DNA of 6,968 bases from an uncultured Gemmiger sp. (lineage in GTDB: Bacteria; Bacillota; Clostridia; Oscillospirales; Ruminococcaceae): contig CAUEKL010000121.1 in the NCBI GenBank assembly GCA_959018215.1, positions 1-6,968 on the forward strand, in the 5' to 3' direction. The number at the start of each line of letters is the position of its first letter. Position 1 is the stretch's first letter. Below are positions 5,934 to 6,968 of this stretch, piece by piece. The notes under the pieces are model-generated. The model was not told the DNA's origin. It ran no database searches and saw only the letters and a list, made by a program, of their open reading frames with translations. Position numbers and translations under genes: made by a program.

Positions 5934-6968
5934 ATGCGCATCCTGATGATCGGCAACAATCTGGGCATCCAGAGCGGGGTGCAGCGGTATATCCAGAACC
6001 TGCTGCTCCACATGGATACCCGGACCTACCAGGTGGACCTGCTGGCAGGCCCCTGCCCGCCCAACCAGCAAAGCACCGGCCCCGCCCTGGAAGCCCACGG
6101 CGTGCACTGGTACTCCATCCCGGACGACGACAAAAAGCGTCTGCCTGTACTGGCCAAATTTCTGCGCACCCACAAGGGGTATGATATCGTACACCTGCAC
6201 ACGGCCAGCAAGGTCAACGCCCTGGCCTGTGTGCTCATCCGGCTGTACTGCCCGGGGGCCAAGCTCATCGTGCACAGCCACATCGTCTACCCGCCCATGA
6301 CCCTGGTCTGGCGGATGGCCCACGGGCTGTATCAGTGTACCGCCCACTGGTTCCTGGGCTGCGGGGTGGCGGCGGGACGGTTCGTATTCGGGGACCACAT
6401 CGACCGGAAAACCAACTTCACGGTGGCCTGCAACGCGGTGGACAAGGGACGGTTCCATCCCGATGAGGCCGCCCGGAACCGGGTGCGGGCCCAGTATCAC
6501 ATCCCCGACTCCGCCCGTCTGTGCGGCTTTGTGGGGCGGTACAACCACCAGAAGAACCTGCTGTTCCTGCTGGATGTCTTTGCCGCCATGGCCAAAGCCG
6601 ACGACCGCTGGCAGCTGATGATGGTGGGCGGGGGCGAGGACCAGAAAGCCATCGACGAAAAGATCGCCCGCCTGGGCCTGGCCGGCAGGGTCACCCAGAC
6701 CGGCGTGCAGGAGGACATTCCCGCCTTCATGAACGCCTTCGACCTGTTTTTGCTGCCCAGCAACTTTGAGGGCAGCCCCATCACCCTGGTGGAAGCCCAG
6801 GGCTGCGGCACCCCCTGCCTGGCCTCCACCAACGTGCCGGACGACGGCGCCGTCACCGACCTGGTGCACTTCCTGCCTCTGGATGCGCCCCTGGACCAGT
6901 GGGCCGCCGCTGCGGACAAGGCCGCCCTGGGCGGCCTTGTCCGCAGCGGCGGCCCACTGGTCCAGGGG
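5934..6968 (+). CDS. GT4-family glycosyltransferase, 3' end missing and replaced by fold-back sequence
   Basis: A GT4 GT-B glycosyltransferase starts at ATG 5934 after a strong AAAGGAGAG site (5921-5929), 22 nt beyond the previous stop. It runs off the right window edge with no stop codon. The N-terminus MRILMIGNNLGIQSGVQRYI resembles EpsF-like exopolysaccharide transferases. DIVHLHTASKVNALA (84-98) and IVHSH (112-116) belong to the acceptor domain. The donor domain has CGFVGRYNHQKNLLFLLDVF (197-216), VGGGEDQ (231-237), DLFLLPSNFEGSPITLVEA (270-288) and the E-x7-E pair Glu279 and Glu287. Family-like sequence continues to about residue 331 (LDQWAAAADKAA). The last 13 codons (from 6929) encode GLVRSGGPLVQG-type sequence. 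They lie in the right arm of a perfect inverted repeat and are very probably not native. The true C-terminus, perhaps 30-50 residues, is missing. No gene is lost upstream; the operon probably continued. Confidence 0.88.
   Translation, partial: MRILMIGNNLGIQSGVQRYIQNLLLHMDTRTYQVDLLAGPCPPNQQSTGPALEAHGVHWYSIPDDDKKRLPVLAKFLRTHKGYDIVHLHTASKVNALACVLIRLYCPGAKLIVHSHIVYPPMTLVWRMAHGLYQCTAHWFLGCGVAAGRFVFGDHIDRKTNFTVACNAVDKGRFHPDEAARNRVRAQYHIPDSARLCGFVGRYNHQKNLLFLLDVFAAMAKADDRWQLMMVGGGEDQKAIDEKIARLGLAGRVTQTGVQEDIPAFMNAFDLFLLPSNFEGSPITLVEAQGCGTPCLASTNVPDDGAVTDLVHFLPLDAPLDQWAAAADKAALGGLVRSGGPLVQG
6888..6968. repeat. Perfect 40-bp inverted repeat with a 1-nt centre at the window end
   Basis: Bases 6888-6927 are the exact reverse complement of 6929-6968, with a single T (6928) between them. 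The palindrome runs into the last base of the window, so it may be longer. The left arm encodes plausible glycosyltransferase sequence, while the right arm does not. There is no T tract, so it is not a normal terminator. The structure fits a fold-back artefact at the end of a contig. Confidence 0.97.

Noticed and set aside
3790..6869. Minus-strand open frames of 536, 339 and 350 codons opposite the later glycan genes
   Set aside because: They overlap each other and the real genes, show no motifs or convincing ribosome sites, and have compositions expected of complementary frames.
6888..6968. The terminal palindrome as an intrinsic terminator or mobile-element end
   Set aside because: The stem is far longer than usual with a one-base loop, has no T tract, and begins inside a conserved coding region. 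No transposase or target duplication is seen.

Overview
The window is GC-rich, and all real genes lie on the + strand. It looks like the genome of a high-GC Gram-positive gut anaerobe. A Faecalibacterium/Gemmiger/Subdoligranulum-type member of the Oscillospiraceae is my best guess. The basis is a sodium-pumping decarboxylase of the Gcd/Mmd type, purine-rich Shine-Dalgarno sites before nearly every gene, and GC-rich codon use. No rRNA or other phylogenetic marker is present, so this placement is tentative.

Region 1 (1-1565) is the 3' end of a sodium-translocating decarboxylase operon. It holds the C-terminal part of the small membrane subunit (OadG/MmdD/GcdD-like, cut by the window edge) and the complete membrane beta subunit (OadB/MmdB/GcdB-like). 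A strong intrinsic terminator follows. The decarboxylase uses decarboxylation of an acid or acyl-CoA to pump Na+ out of the cell. The catalytic and biotin-carrier subunits are not visible and would lie upstream or elsewhere.

Region 2 (about 1566-1705) is a short intergenic stretch. It has a perfect TATAAT -10 box that probably starts a second transcription unit.

Region 3 (1706 to the window end) is a tightly packed cell-surface glycan biosynthesis operon of five genes. In order they are a GT4 glycosyltransferase with a cysteine cluster, a beta-propeller-like protein resembling the N-terminal domain of GINT1 (glucosamine inositolphosphorylceramide transferase 1), a second GT4 glycosyltransferase, a protein of a conserved family that may be GT-D-like, and a third GT4 glycosyltransferase that is incomplete. 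Gaps are 12 and 22 nt and overlaps are 7 and 11 nt, so translational coupling is likely. No priming enzyme, flippase, polymerase or exporter is seen; these would lie beyond the window. The glycan cannot be identified from sequence alone.

The window ends in a perfect 40-bp inverted repeat around a single central base (6888-6968). The right arm is the exact reverse complement of the genuine-looking glycosyltransferase sequence just before it, and it translates to non-family sequence. I read it as a fold-back (inverted-duplication) artefact at a contig end rather than biology. Sequence after about 6928 should not be trusted.

I did not find a clearly new biological system. The most distinctive content is the pairing of the GINT1-N-like protein and the possibly GT-D-like protein with three GT4 enzymes in one operon.
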